Shown piece by piece: positions 17,811 through 27,103 of a DNA stretch of 64,000 bases. A model generated the notes under the pieces. That model searched no databases and was not told where the DNA came from. It saw only the letters and a list, made by a program, of their open reading frames with translations. The stretch's first letter is position 1. Each line of letters begins with the position of its first letter. Both the position numbers and the translations under genes were made by a program. Origin of the DNA: Ardenticatenaceae bacterium (GTDB lineage Bacteria > Chloroflexota > Anaerolineae > Promineifilales > Promineifilaceae). The DNA lies in contig JACKCC010000018.1 of assembly GCA_020634245.1 (NCBI GenBank), positions 1 through 64,000 of the forward strand. Reading direction: 5' to 3'.

Positions 17811-19969
17811 ATATTATGAACCTACGCTGGATATTTCTATTAACCTTCTTAATCACAGTATCATGTCAAGAAGATATCATTGTTCCCCCTACCACCATAT
17901 CAGCTCCTGTTCAAGGAAAGGCAATTACTCCTTCTCCATCTAACACCTTACCCGCTCCTCCCACAATCCCTGTTAACGCCTTACCCAACTTGCAAACAGC
18001 CACTCCATCTATAACAGCAACTCCCCCCGCACCAACTAGTACGTTTTCGCCTGAATCAACAATCATAAATCTAAATAACTACGACACATCATGGAATGTG
18101 GAATTGACAGGCTATTCCAGTGGCGAGATTAGCAACATGACTATACAGGGAAGTTATGTTTATGCCTCCTTTGCCGGAGATCTGATCGTATTTGATGTAT
18201 CCGACGCAAACAGTCCGATTCCGGTTGGATACCTTCACTTAAACTACAGCATTAATGAGATTGTCGTACAAGATTCACTAGCTTACACGATTGCCCATTT
18301 TGGTGTATGGTGCGATCAAGAGCCTTGTGGCGGCAGCTTCAACGTCATTGACATCGCCCATCCAGACATACCCACGTTGCTTGGTTCGTTTGAATTTCCT
18401 AATCACCCCACAGCTATGGCTATTGCGAATGAGACCGCTTACGTCATAGTCAATGGGGAATTAGTGATTATCGACCTTGCTGATCCTGAACGACCAACAG
18501 AAATCGGCCATTATTCACCCACTGGTTATGCCCGTGACATTTCCATCAAAGGCAATTATGCTTATTTAGTTGACAAGTCCATCCTACAAATTCTTGATAT
18601 TTCTAACCCGACAACACCAATTGAGATGGGTTATTACGATGCAGGAGAAAATGCGCAGATCTCTCAACCATACATTAACGGAGATTATGCCTACATCACT
18701 ACCTACACAGGTTTGCTGATTATTGACATATCTGAGCCTTTACACCCTATCAAGGCGGGATCGTTTATTCACCCTTCCCGTTACAACATGTCGGGCGTAG
18801 TTGTTAGTGGTCAATATGCCTATATGCATATGTGGCCATATACCATAAGCGTAGTGGATATTTCAGACCTCCAAAACCCTTTTGAAGTCAGTCAAATTGA
18901 CTATTGCTCCGATTTAACAGTGGCAAATGGTTATATCTATGCGAGATGTTTGGGTAGTCTCCAGCTTATTGATATTTCCGATCCTAAACACCCCCAAAAT
19001 GTTGGTTATTATCGACCTTTATCCAAACCAGTAACCTTTGATGTATTTGGTGATTATGCTTATGCAATTCCGGGCGACTGCTATGCAACTTGCAGTCCAT
19101 ATCCCCAATTACAAATTGTGGACATTTCCGGCATTGTGCCTAATGTACTCAGCACTTTCGAAACAGAAACAACAATTACCAACCTGTTCATCAATGAAAA
19201 CTATGCTGTTTTCGCAATGAGTAAGAATGAATATTGCATCGGCATCAACGTATGCTCAGACAACGTACACATACTAGATATCACCAACAAAACTATCCCC
19301 TCCGAGGTGGGTGTCTACGAGGCAAAAGGGGGCGTGACAGCAACAACTATACATGATGGCATACTTTACTTAACACTTTGGGGTGGGAAATTTATTGCTG
19401 TAGATATTACCAATCCAGCTAATCCACAAGCAATAGATAGTATTAATGTTCCCGGCTTGTTACAAGAGATTGTGATACGTGGACAAACTGCCTACGTTGT
19501 GAATGCCGCCACCGGACTCAATATCATAGACATTTCCGATCCCACACATCTACAAGAAATAGGTGCTTTATCTATTCCCCCCCCTTCATACGCTATGTTC
19601 TGGGATCTGGACCTATACCAGGATTATGCCTTTCTCGTTGGAGAGTCTGGTCTGCTTGTGGTCAATATCACCGACCCTACTCATCCTGTCATATCTGCAA
19701 CTTATGATGACGCTATTGGCGAAACTCTAACTGTCGAAGTGTCTGGCAATTTCTTATTTGTCGGTTCAGTTAAGCCTTCAAACAAGCTAAGTAAACAAAG
19801 TATTTTGCGTGTATTTGACATTTCCCAACCACCAATATTAGTCGAAGTTGGCTACTTCATTGACCAAATGCGATATTCTAGCGCCAAGCATCTTGACCTG
19901 GCAGTGGTGGACAACGTTGTTTATTTCGCCAATGGTGACAGTGAATTAATGAACCTAAAATTTAGATAG
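17807..19969 (+). CDS. LVIVD-repeat lipoprotein (predicted beta-propeller)
   Basis: A secreted, lipid-anchored protein of about 720 residues. The signal peptide ends at a lipobox-like TVSC followed by a Thr/Pro/Ser-rich linker (about residues 20-85). The rest is a run of at least a dozen LVIVD-type repeats of about 45 residues with recurring LQIIDISNPTTPIEVGYY-like and GNYAYIA-like segments, which in the family form beta-propellers at the cell surface. The start is GTG 17807 or ATG 17816; the former overlaps the DUF58 stop. It is clearly AT-richer than its neighbours, has no ACGGCCGT, and its TAG stop touches the IS at 19970, so it looks acquired. Function unknown. Confidence 0.85.
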   Translation: MNIMNLRWIFLLTFLITVSCQEDIIVPPTTISAPVQGKAITPSPSNTLPAPPTIPVNALPNLQTATPSITATPPAPTSTFSPESTIINLNNYDTSWNVELTGYSSGEISNMTIQGSYVYASFAGDLIVFDVSDANSPIPVGYLHLNYSINEIVVQDSLAYTIAHFGVWCDQEPCGGSFNVIDIAHPDIPTLLGSFEFPNHPTAMAIANETAYVIVNGELVIIDLADPERPTEIGHYSPTGYARDISIKGNYAYLVDKSILQILDISNPTTPIEMGYYDAGENAQISQPYINGDYAYITTYTGLLIIDISEPLHPIKAGSFIHPSRYNMSGVVVSGQYAYMHMWPYTISVVDISDLQNPFEVSQIDYCSDLTVANGYIYARCLGSLQLIDISDPKHPQNVGYYRPLSKPVTFDVFGDYAYAIPGDCYATCSPYPQLQIVDISGIVPNVLSTFETETTITNLFINENYAVFAMSKNEYCIGINVCSDNVHILDITNKTIPSEVGVYEAKGGVTATTIHDGILYLTLWGGKFIAVDITNPANPQAIDSINVPGLLQEIVIRGQTAYVVNAATGLNIIDISDPTHLQEIGALSIPPPSYAMFWDLDLYQDYAFLVGESGLLVVNITDPTHPVISATYDDAIGETLTVEVSGNFLFVGSVKPSNKLSKQSILRVFDISQPPILVEVGYFIDQMRYSSAKHLDLAVVDNVVYFANGDSELMNLKFR

Positions 19970-21141
19970 TCTCCCCGTTAAGTGTTGTTAACGATGGGGA
20001 CTGGGATGTTTGAAAATAGTTCTTTAACAGTCCAAATATGCTCAGTCAAAGCAGAGGCCATGGCCGGTGTTCGCGGTAACCAACGGCGGCCTTGGGCAAC
20101 GACCTCCTGACGCAGTGTTTTGTGTGGCCGTACCAGATTGTAGTAGGCATCTTCCAGCGTTGCTGCCGCCTGATGCATCGCGATGGTTTTGGAAAAGGCC
20201 AATGTTTTCCGGGTTAAGCGGCTGTTGAAATGACGACTGGTTAAGTTGGAGCGCTCAATATAACTGGTGCTCTTGCCTAACAAGGCCAGCACTTCCGTTT
20301 CATCACCGTAAATGACCCGTAATTCAGTCCCTATGACCCGACCGTTTTCCCGTTGCTTGACCATTTGCAGATATTGCCAATCCTCGCCTGGCTGCTTAAG
20401 CGTTGGTGGGCGACCACGCCCTGAATAGGGCGGCACTTGACCGTACACTTCAACCATCGCTTCCCGGATGCCGCCCCAACCATCGGAGATAGTCGGTGGC
20501 GGCTTGTCAGGATGACCCCGCTGCTTGAGCATTGTGAATACAATCTGCGACGCTTCCGTTTCGGTCTTGGCAATGCCGCTGGCGACGCGGAGCCGGGTAT
20601 CACTGTCAATCATGGTCGCTCGCCAGAACTGCCCTTGTTCTTCTGTCTCGGGATAGCCTTTTTTTCACCTTTGTGCGCCACGTAACTCCACATCGCATCC
20701 AGTTGACCCCGTTCCAGTTGGTAGTTGGCCAACAAAACGGATTCGATTTCAGCGACATGAGTTGCTGCATCTTTGAGCCACGCCAGAATGGTGTCTTCTT
20801 TATGGCCTTGAACGCGAGCCAGAGTGCTGATCCGAACACCTTCGGCTAGGAAGGCCAGGGTTTCCAAGATTTCTTCGGAATCTGTCCGCCGCCGGTAGAA
20901 GGGCGTTCCTTTCGTAGCCGTAAATGTCTGACCACAAGTCCGGCATTGGAAGCGCTGTATGCCGGTTGCCGTGAAACCATGTTTTTTAATGTTCTGTTTT
21001 GACTGTTTTTTCTGAAGCTTACCATAATCCGGGCAGGCTTCATTTGGACAAAAATCGCCAACATTGGCTAATTGATTCATTGACCCCTCTCCTGTTTGGT
21101 GTTAATTGGGTTATTTTACCCGGCAACACCCAAGAGGGGGA
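19970..21141 (-). mobile_element. IS1-family insertion sequence
   Basis: About 1.17 kb with imperfect terminal repeats at 19970-19987 (TCTCCCCGTTAAGTGTTG) and 21124-21141 (inverse of TCCCCCTCTTGGGTGTTG), 13 of 18 matching. It holds one transposase made by frameshift. No clear target duplication is seen: TTTAGATAG stands left and CCATCTTTA right. The left end abuts the stop codon of the LVIVD gene. No ACGGCCGT inside. Confidence 0.75.
19978..21080 (-). CDS. IS1-family transposase, two frames joined by -1 frameshift
   Basis: The first frame (21080-20610) gives an InsA-like DNA-binding part with zinc-ribbon pairs CPNEACPDYG and QCRTCGQTF and an HTH-like segment (GVRISTLARVQGHKEDTILAWL). The second frame continues to 19978 and carries the DDE catalytic core (ISDGWGGIREAMVEVYG, SYIERSNLTSRHFNSRLTRKTLAFSKT, AYYNLVRPHKTL). 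The frames meet at seven A residues reading A-AAA-AAG in the zero frame near 20660, a classic -1 slippery heptamer. Slippage fuses GEKK to GYPETEEQGQFWRATMIDSD. Both frames are otherwise open, so the element may be active. Family placement is by motif. Confidence 0.85.
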
Positions 21142-21182
21142 CCATCTTTACTCTTCCGGGAAATTAACAACAGTTCAGTATT

Positions 21183-23468
21183 ATGCCTGTGAAAATTATA
21201 ATCTGGTTTTGGAATCGCTATCGTCCCGTGGGCGGGTGGCTGCTTTTCTTTCTCCTGGCAGCAGTAATCGCCTGTCTGGTTACGGCCGTTATCGAAGTCG
21301 AGTGGGTTCCGGAAACAGCCGTTGTCATCCCCGCTGCTTTTTGGGGTTTGATGATGGGGATAGTGCTGGCGCAACGGCCGCTGCGCCCTCTGGCAGCCTG
21401 GTCATTCATCACCCTTTACGGACTTCTACTCCCAACCCTCTGGCTTGGCAAACTCGTCCCGCCGCTGTGGCGCTGGTTCGCCGGTTGGCAGCCATTCAGC
21501 CAATATCTGCGGCAAAACAGCGCGCTCCTGTTCGATCGGATGGCAAGCTGGTTTAGGGCAGTCATTAACGGCGGCAGCAGCAAGGAAACAATCATGTTTG
21601 CTTTTGGCCTGGGAATAGCGGCCTGGTTTTTAACCGCAATCACCAGTTGGAACATTTACCGGCAGCAGAAAGCACTGCCGGCCATGCTGCTAATGGGAAT
21701 CGCTCTGGCAGCCAATGGCTACTTTGGACAGGCCAATTTGCTTTGGCTTATCCTGTTTGTGGGTTTATCGGCCGGGTTAATAGCCCTAAACCATTTGAAC
21801 TCGTTGGAACGCACCTGGACTCAAAATCACGTCGATTATTCCGATCAGATTCGTCTTGACTTCTACGTTCACGCCGGGGCCATTGGTCTGATCTTGTTCG
21901 CCCTTTCCGCCGCCTTGCCCGGCTTGAATATGAATAAATTGGCCCTTGCCTTCCAAAATCAACCGGCTGTTCAACAAGCCGAACAAACGCTGGAACGGCT
22001 ATTTGCCGGTGTACGCCAGCCGCGCCGCCCTGTACCCGCCCCGGATGGAGCCGGTGGCAGCGGCCTGTTACCCCGCGCCTACTTGTTAGGCAATCCGCCG
22101 GAACTATCAGAAACAGTTGTGATGACGGCCGTTGTCACCCTGCCCAACGACTTGCCCCAAACTGCACTGTCCGGCCACCATTGGCGCGCCCTGAGTTACA
22201 ACGTCTACACCGGTCAGGGATGGGCTTTGTCTGAAGAACGGCAAGAAGAACTGGCAGCCAACACCCCCATTGAATTACCGCCGGACGCTGCCCAACTTGA
22301 AATTCAACAAACCGTCCATTGGGTACTGGATGACCGCATCGCCCGTTACAGCCTGGGTTTTCCCCGGCAGTTCGATCAGGCGGTCACGGTTTCCTGGCGC
22401 GGGCTAACTGACCTTTCTCGTGTGCAGCGCGTCTCAGGAGAAACCGAGCAGTATTATCTGCTGTCGCAAATCTCGGCTGCAACACCTGAGCAACTACGTC
22501 AAACCGGTATCGGTGAAACATTCAATGCTCAAATTCCACCGGTCATACTGGCTCGCTATACGCAGCTGCCCGACTCCCTACCTCAGCGCGTCCAGGAATT
22601 GGCCGAAGAAGTGGGCGGCAGTCAACCCACAGCCTACGATCAGGCCCACGCACTTGAGCTTTTTTTGCGGCAATATCCCTACTCCCTTGACGTGGAACTG
22701 CCACCTAAAGGCACGGACCCGGTTGATTTCTTCTTGTTTGATTTGCAAAAGGGTTACTGTGATTATTATGCCTCAACGATGGCGGTCATGGCCCGCAGCC
22801 TGGGATTACCGGCCCGCATTGCAACTGGCTATCTGGTCCAGCCCGCCGACGCCAATGGTATGCAAACCATCTACGAAATCAACGGCCACTCGTGGGCAGA
22901 GGTCTACTTTCCGGAGTACGGCTGGATTGAGTTTGAGCCGACGGCCGCCTTTCCCAGCCCGCAAGACAATATTCTGTTGTCTACGGCCGTACCCAACCCC
23001 GAACCAACCAATCCGCCGCCAGCCATTCCTCCCCCCGCCCCACAAGAGCCGGTTTGGCTGCAGCTTTGGCGCGGCTGGCGCTGGATTTTATTGGCAATGG
23101 CATTTGGCATTGGCTGTTGGTTGTGGCAGCGCTGGCAAAAGCAGTTGGCTGGACGGGATAGTGTCATTTGGGCCTACGGCCGTCTCCAACACCATGCCGC
23201 CAAACTGGATATTCCTCTATACCCCAGCCAAACGCCCGATGAGTTTACGGCCGTTTTCCTGGCATCTATTAATCGCTACGCGAATAAACCGCGCTTGCAA
23301 CCACTTATTGAAAGGATTCGCCCCCATATCGAGACGCTCAACACCTTATTCATCAGGCGGCGCTATGGACAAAAAACAGACACCGGCATGGTGACAGCCC
23401 TAAAATCCTGGCAGCGAATCCGCAGACCCTTATGGTTACTGCGGTTCATCCAAAAAATATTGCCTTAA
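21183..23468 (+). CDS. TgpA-type transmembrane transglutaminase-like protein
   Basis: A membrane protein of 761 residues: several N-terminal hydrophobic helices (about 15-265), a large extracellular domain, a transglutaminase core, a further helix near 630 and a DUF4129-like tail. The Cys-His-acid triad is visible as KGYCDYYASTMAVMARSLGLPARIATGY (Cys near 526), NGHSWAEVYF (His near 568) and WIEFEPTA, where Glu stands at the acid position. A Pro-rich stretch (PEPTNPPPAIPPPAPQEP) links core and helix. It normally sits beside DUF58; here 3.4 kb of LVIVD gene and IS intervene. Substrate unknown. Five ACGGCCGT copies mark it as resident. Confidence 0.88.
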   Translation: MPVKIIIWFWNRYRPVGGWLLFFLLAAVIACLVTAVIEVEWVPETAVVIPAAFWGLMMGIVLAQRPLRPLAAWSFITLYGLLLPTLWLGKLVPPLWRWFAGWQPFSQYLRQNSALLFDRMASWFRAVINGGSSKETIMFAFGLGIAAWFLTAITSWNIYRQQKALPAMLLMGIALAANGYFGQANLLWLILFVGLSAGLIALNHLNSLERTWTQNHVDYSDQIRLDFYVHAGAIGLILFALSAALPGLNMNKLALAFQNQPAVQQAEQTLERLFAGVRQPRRPVPAPDGAGGSGLLPRAYLLGNPPELSETVVMTAVVTLPNDLPQTALSGHHWRALSYNVYTGQGWALSEERQEELAANTPIELPPDAAQLEIQQTVHWVLDDRIARYSLGFPRQFDQAVTVSWRGLTDLSRVQRVSGETEQYYLLSQISAATPEQLRQTGIGETFNAQIPPVILARYTQLPDSLPQRVQELAEEVGGSQPTAYDQAHALELFLRQYPYSLDVELPPKGTDPVDFFLFDLQKGYCDYYASTMAVMARSLGLPARIATGYLVQPADANGMQTIYEINGHSWAEVYFPEYGWIEFEPTAAFPSPQDNILLSTAVPNPEPTNPPPAIPPPAPQEPVWLQLWRGWRWILLAMAFGIGCWLWQRWQKQLAGRDSVIWAYGRLQHHAAKLDIPLYPSQTPDEFTAVFLASINRYANKPRLQPLIERIRPHIETLNTLFIRRRYGQKTDTGMVTALKSWQRIRRPLWLLRFIQKILP

Positions 23469-23636
23469 TCCGGTCGTCACCTTTTGATAAGCATGCTCGC
23501 GGCCACCTGATTTTAGGTTTCTCTTACGTCCTAAATGACAAAATGTGGGATAATGGAGCCAAGTATGCAAACGGTAAGTTTGCAAGTATGTAAGTGGCGG
23601 GTTCTATTTGCCGCCCTCTGCTTTTAGGAGAATTTC

Positions 23637-26522
23637 ATGAGTCGTGACCGTTTTGACGATATACCGGAAGCTTTTCGCCGGGCGTTTGAAGATAGCAATT
23701 GGGGCCGTGGCGGGGATGACAACGGCGGTAATGGTGGTAATGGCGGCAACGGCGGCCGTCCCCCCTTCCCGCCGCGCGGTGGCAACGGCCGTTCCCTCTT
23801 TCAAAATCGTACCTTTTGGATTTTCGCCATCATCATCATTTTGCTGTTAAGCCTGAGTTGGATTGTTGATACTTACACCAACTGGCTCTGGTTTAGCGAA
23901 CTAAACTACCAGAGCGTCTGGTTCAAACAGTGGGTCGTGCAGGTCGTCAGCTTTATCATCGCCTTCGTTTTGGCGGCGGCGATGCTGCTGGGGAATTGGC
24001 ATCTGGCCCGGCGGCGAGCAATTAAAGGTACGCCGCCGTTTAATCCCAACTTCCTGCAATTTGCCGGCCTGAAATGGTTGATTAACGGCATGGGATTGTT
24101 CCTGGCTTTTGGTTTTGCCGGTTCCGGTTCGGCCCATTGGCGCGATTATTTGCGTTATTTCTACCAGGTTCCCTTTGGTACGGCCGATCCCATCTTCAAC
24201 AAGGACATCAGTTTTTACCTATTCAACCTGCCCGTTTACGAATTTTTACAAGGCTGGTTCATGTCGCTGCTGGTTATGACACTGATTGGCGTGGCTGCAA
24301 TTTATGCCATCAATTTCCTGCCTGACATCCAGCGGGGCCGCTGGCGGCCGTTCCAGCAGCCGGTACTGCGGCAGCACGTGGCGGTGCTGGTTACGCTGCT
24401 GCTAACCGTGTGGGCCTTGGGCTACTGGCTGGACATCTACAATTTACTTTATTCACCGCGCGGCGTGGCCTTTGGGGCCAGTTACACCGACATGAACGCC
24501 TCATTGTGGGCGCTGCGGGCACAGATTTTGTTTATTGGATTGGCAGCACTGGCGATGGCTTACAATATTTTCCGGGCGGAATTACGGCCGGCGCTGGTTA
24601 TGGGCGGCTTGTGGCTGGCGGCCACGCTGTTGTTGGGCGGGCTGTATCCCGGCCTCTTGCAGCGTTACGCCGTGGAACCGAATGAAATTGAGCGGGAACG
24701 GCCGTATATTGCCTACAATATCGAGTACACCCGGCTGGCGTTTGGATTGGACAAGGTGGAGACACGGCCGTTTACCGTGGGCGACGACCTCAGCGCAGCC
24801 GACCTGGCTCAAAACGAAGCGTTACTCAAAAACGTGCGTTTGTGGGATTACCGGCCGCTCCAAGCCACATACCAGCAGCTGCAAGCGCTGCGCACCTACT
24901 ACCAGTTCGGCGAAGTAGACATTGACCGCTACCAAATCGACGGTGAACAACGCCAGGTCATGCTGGCTGCCCGCGAACTCAACAAAGCCGACCTGCCCTT
25001 CTCCTCCTGGGTCAACCGCAACCTGGAATTCACGCACGGCTACGGGTTGGTCATGAATCCGGTCAACCGGGTCACCACTGATGGCCAGCCGGAGTTCTTC
25101 ATCAAGGATTTGCCGCCCAAAGTGAGCATTGACCTGGAAGTAACCCGCCCCGAAATTTATTACGGCGAGATGACCACCGATGCCGTTTTCGTCAGCAGCG
25201 GGCGGGAAGAGTTTAACTATCCCAGCGGCGACGAAAATGTGTACACCAGTTATGAAGGGCTGGGCGGCGTACCGCTCAACAACAGCCTCAAGCGGCTGGC
25301 CTTTGCCATCCGCCTGGGCGAGACTAATGTGTTACTGAGTGATGAAATCGATTCGGGCACGCGGGTTCAGTTTTACCGCCAGATTACGCAGCGGGTGCAG
25401 CAAATCACCCCCTTCCTGGAATTGGACAGTGACCCGTACATTGTGGTCTGGAACGGCCGTCTCATCTGGATGCTTGATGCTTACACCTACAGCGACCAAT
25501 TCCCCTACGCCGAACCCATCGGCAACATCAACTACATCCGCAACTCGGCCAAAATCACCGTCGACGCCTACGACGGCACGGTCACCTACTACATCACCGA
25601 CCCCAACGACCCCATCATCCAGACCTATGCCCGCGCCTTCCCCGGCCTCTTTAAGACGCTGGACGAGATGCCGGAAGGGTTACAGGCTCACATCCGCTAC
25701 CCGGAAGGGCTGTTCAACATCCAGATGCAGCAGTACCTGAAATACCACATGGAAGATGTGCGCGTTTTCTACAATCAGGAAGACAAGTGGGCGATTCCCA
25801 ACGAGTTATTTGACGTGGAGCAGCAGCCGCAGCCCATCGAACCGTACTACGTCACCATGCCCCTGCCCGGAACCGGCGAACCGGAATATCTGCTCATCCA
25901 GCCGTTCACCCCGGCCGAAAAATCAAACATGATTGCCTGGGCTGCGGCGCGCAACGATTTGCCCAATTATGGCCAACTTATCGTTTACGAACTGCCCAAG
26001 CAGGAACTGATTTTCGGGCCAATTCAGGTTGAAGGACGTATCGACCAGGAACCGGAGATTTCGCAGCAGTTTTCGCTGTGGAACCAGCGCGGCTCGCGCA
26101 TCATTCGCGGCAATTTGCTGGTCATTCCCATCAACGAGAGCTTCCTATACGTGGAGCCGATTTATCTGCAATCGGATACCAGCGCTTTGCCGGAATTGAA
26201 GCGGGTCATCGTCGCCAGCGACACGCGCATCGCCATGCGTACCACGCTGGATGAAGCGCTGGCAGCGCTGCTGGATGCCGCGCCGTCGCAGATTGTGGTG
26301 GACACGGATACCACACCGGACGAGACAACGACAACAGACACAACGACGGAAACCCCGGTGGTTGTTAATGCCACGATTGACGAACTGGTTCAATCGGCCA
26401 ATGACCATTTTACAGCGGCGGAAGCAGCGCAGCGGGCCGGTGACTGGGCCACTTATGGCGCAGAAATCGACGCTTTACAAAGCGATTTGGAACAGTTGAT
26501 GATTTTGTCGGGGCAGGAATAA
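23637..26522 (+). CDS. UPF0182 family large membrane protein
   Basis: A 961-residue member of UPF0182, a family of unknown role common in Actinobacteria, Cyanobacteria and Chloroflexota. An N-terminal Gly/Asn-rich low-complexity tract (GGNGGNGGNGG, residues 30-40) precedes about seven hydrophobic segments (about 58-330, for example FWIFAIIIILLLSLSWIVDTY), then a large extracellular domain with family hallmarks such as WDYRPL, YYQFGEVDIDRY, SWVNRNLEFTHGYGLVMNPVN and YVEPIYLQS. The C-terminus carries a Thr-rich linker and a short acidic helix. AGGAG lies before the ATG. It is probably transcribed after the transglutaminase gene. Confidence 0.93.
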   Translation: MSRDRFDDIPEAFRRAFEDSNWGRGGDDNGGNGGNGGNGGRPPFPPRGGNGRSLFQNRTFWIFAIIIILLLSLSWIVDTYTNWLWFSELNYQSVWFKQWVVQVVSFIIAFVLAAAMLLGNWHLARRRAIKGTPPFNPNFLQFAGLKWLINGMGLFLAFGFAGSGSAHWRDYLRYFYQVPFGTADPIFNKDISFYLFNLPVYEFLQGWFMSLLVMTLIGVAAIYAINFLPDIQRGRWRPFQQPVLRQHVAVLVTLLLTVWALGYWLDIYNLLYSPRGVAFGASYTDMNASLWALRAQILFIGLAALAMAYNIFRAELRPALVMGGLWLAATLLLGGLYPGLLQRYAVEPNEIERERPYIAYNIEYTRLAFGLDKVETRPFTVGDDLSAADLAQNEALLKNVRLWDYRPLQATYQQLQALRTYYQFGEVDIDRYQIDGEQRQVMLAARELNKADLPFSSWVNRNLEFTHGYGLVMNPVNRVTTDGQPEFFIKDLPPKVSIDLEVTRPEIYYGEMTTDAVFVSSGREEFNYPSGDENVYTSYEGLGGVPLNNSLKRLAFAIRLGETNVLLSDEIDSGTRVQFYRQITQRVQQITPFLELDSDPYIVVWNGRLIWMLDAYTYSDQFPYAEPIGNINYIRNSAKITVDAYDGTVTYYITDPNDPIIQTYARAFPGLFKTLDEMPEGLQAHIRYPEGLFNIQMQQYLKYHMEDVRVFYNQEDKWAIPNELFDVEQQPQPIEPYYVTMPLPGTGEPEYLLIQPFTPAEKSNMIAWAAARNDLPNYGQLIVYELPKQELIFGPIQVEGRIDQEPEISQQFSLWNQRGSRIIRGNLLVIPINESFLYVEPIYLQSDTSALPELKRVIVASDTRIAMRTTLDEALAALLDAAPSQIVVDTDTTPDETTTTDTTTETPVVVNATIDELVQSANDHFTAAEAAQRAGDWATYGAEIDALQSDLEQLMILSGQE

Positions 26523-26548
26523 TCAGATTGGTGTTTTTGGGAGAAATC

Positions 26549-26953
26549 ATGAGCGATTGGAACAAACAAGTTATTGAAGAATTTCGGGCCAATGAGGGCA
26601 AGGTCGGCGGTCATTTTGCTAATATGAAATTGCTGCTTTTGCATACAACCGGCGCAAAAAGTGGGCTGCCACGTATCAATCCGGTAGCCTGCATGGCCGA
26701 TGGCAACAGGTACGTAATCATCGCCTCCAAAGGGGGCGCCCCCACCCACCCGGACTGGTATCATAATCTCATCGCCAATCCCCAAGTCAACGTGGAAGTC
26801 GGGGCCGAGCAATTTCCGGCCCTGGCGACGGCTGCGGAAGAGCCAGAACGTACGGAACTTTATGATAAGATGGCAGCAATATACCCTGTCTTTGATGAAT
26901 ACAGGAAAAAGACAACCCGCAAAATCCCCCTTATCATCTTAAATCGTCTGTAA
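26549..26953 (+). CDS. Deazaflavin (F420)-dependent nitroreductase family protein
   Basis: The small split-barrel Ddn/DUF385 family binds F420 or FMN and reduces quinones or nitro compounds. The start at 26549 (MSDWNKQVIEEFRANEG) was chosen for GGGAG upstream; a GTG at 26528 is less likely. Visible: GKVGGHFANMKLLLLHTTGAKSGLPRINPV (residues 15-45), VIIASKGGAPTHPDWYHNLIANPQVNVEVG (about 55-85) and the tail YRKKTTRKIPLIIL. The length (134) fits. F420 use cannot be proven from this gene alone; no F420 biosynthesis gene is in the window. Confidence 0.9.
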   Translation: MSDWNKQVIEEFRANEGKVGGHFANMKLLLLHTTGAKSGLPRINPVACMADGNRYVIIASKGGAPTHPDWYHNLIANPQVNVEVGAEQFPALATAAEEPERTELYDKMAAIYPVFDEYRKKTTRKIPLIILNRL

Positions 26954-26976
26954 CTGTACAGGTCGTTCCCTCGCAT

Positions 26977-27019
26977 CCGCGAAGGCGGGAATCCATCATC
27001 TGGATACCCGCCTTCGCGG
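26977..27019. repeat. CCGCGAAGGCGGG palindrome
   Basis: Perfect 13-bp arms 26977-26989 and 27007-27019, with ATCCA/TGGAT extending the pairing in the loop. It is a common type of dispersed intergenic palindrome and may also stop transcription after the Ddn-like gene. One copy here. Confidence 0.7.
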
Positions 27020-27103
27020 GCATGACAGTTAAGAGTTGCCTGTACCGATACCAAACCGGCATGGAATTGATTTCATTTCGTAAGTCGTGATCAGGAGGAC
27101 GCA

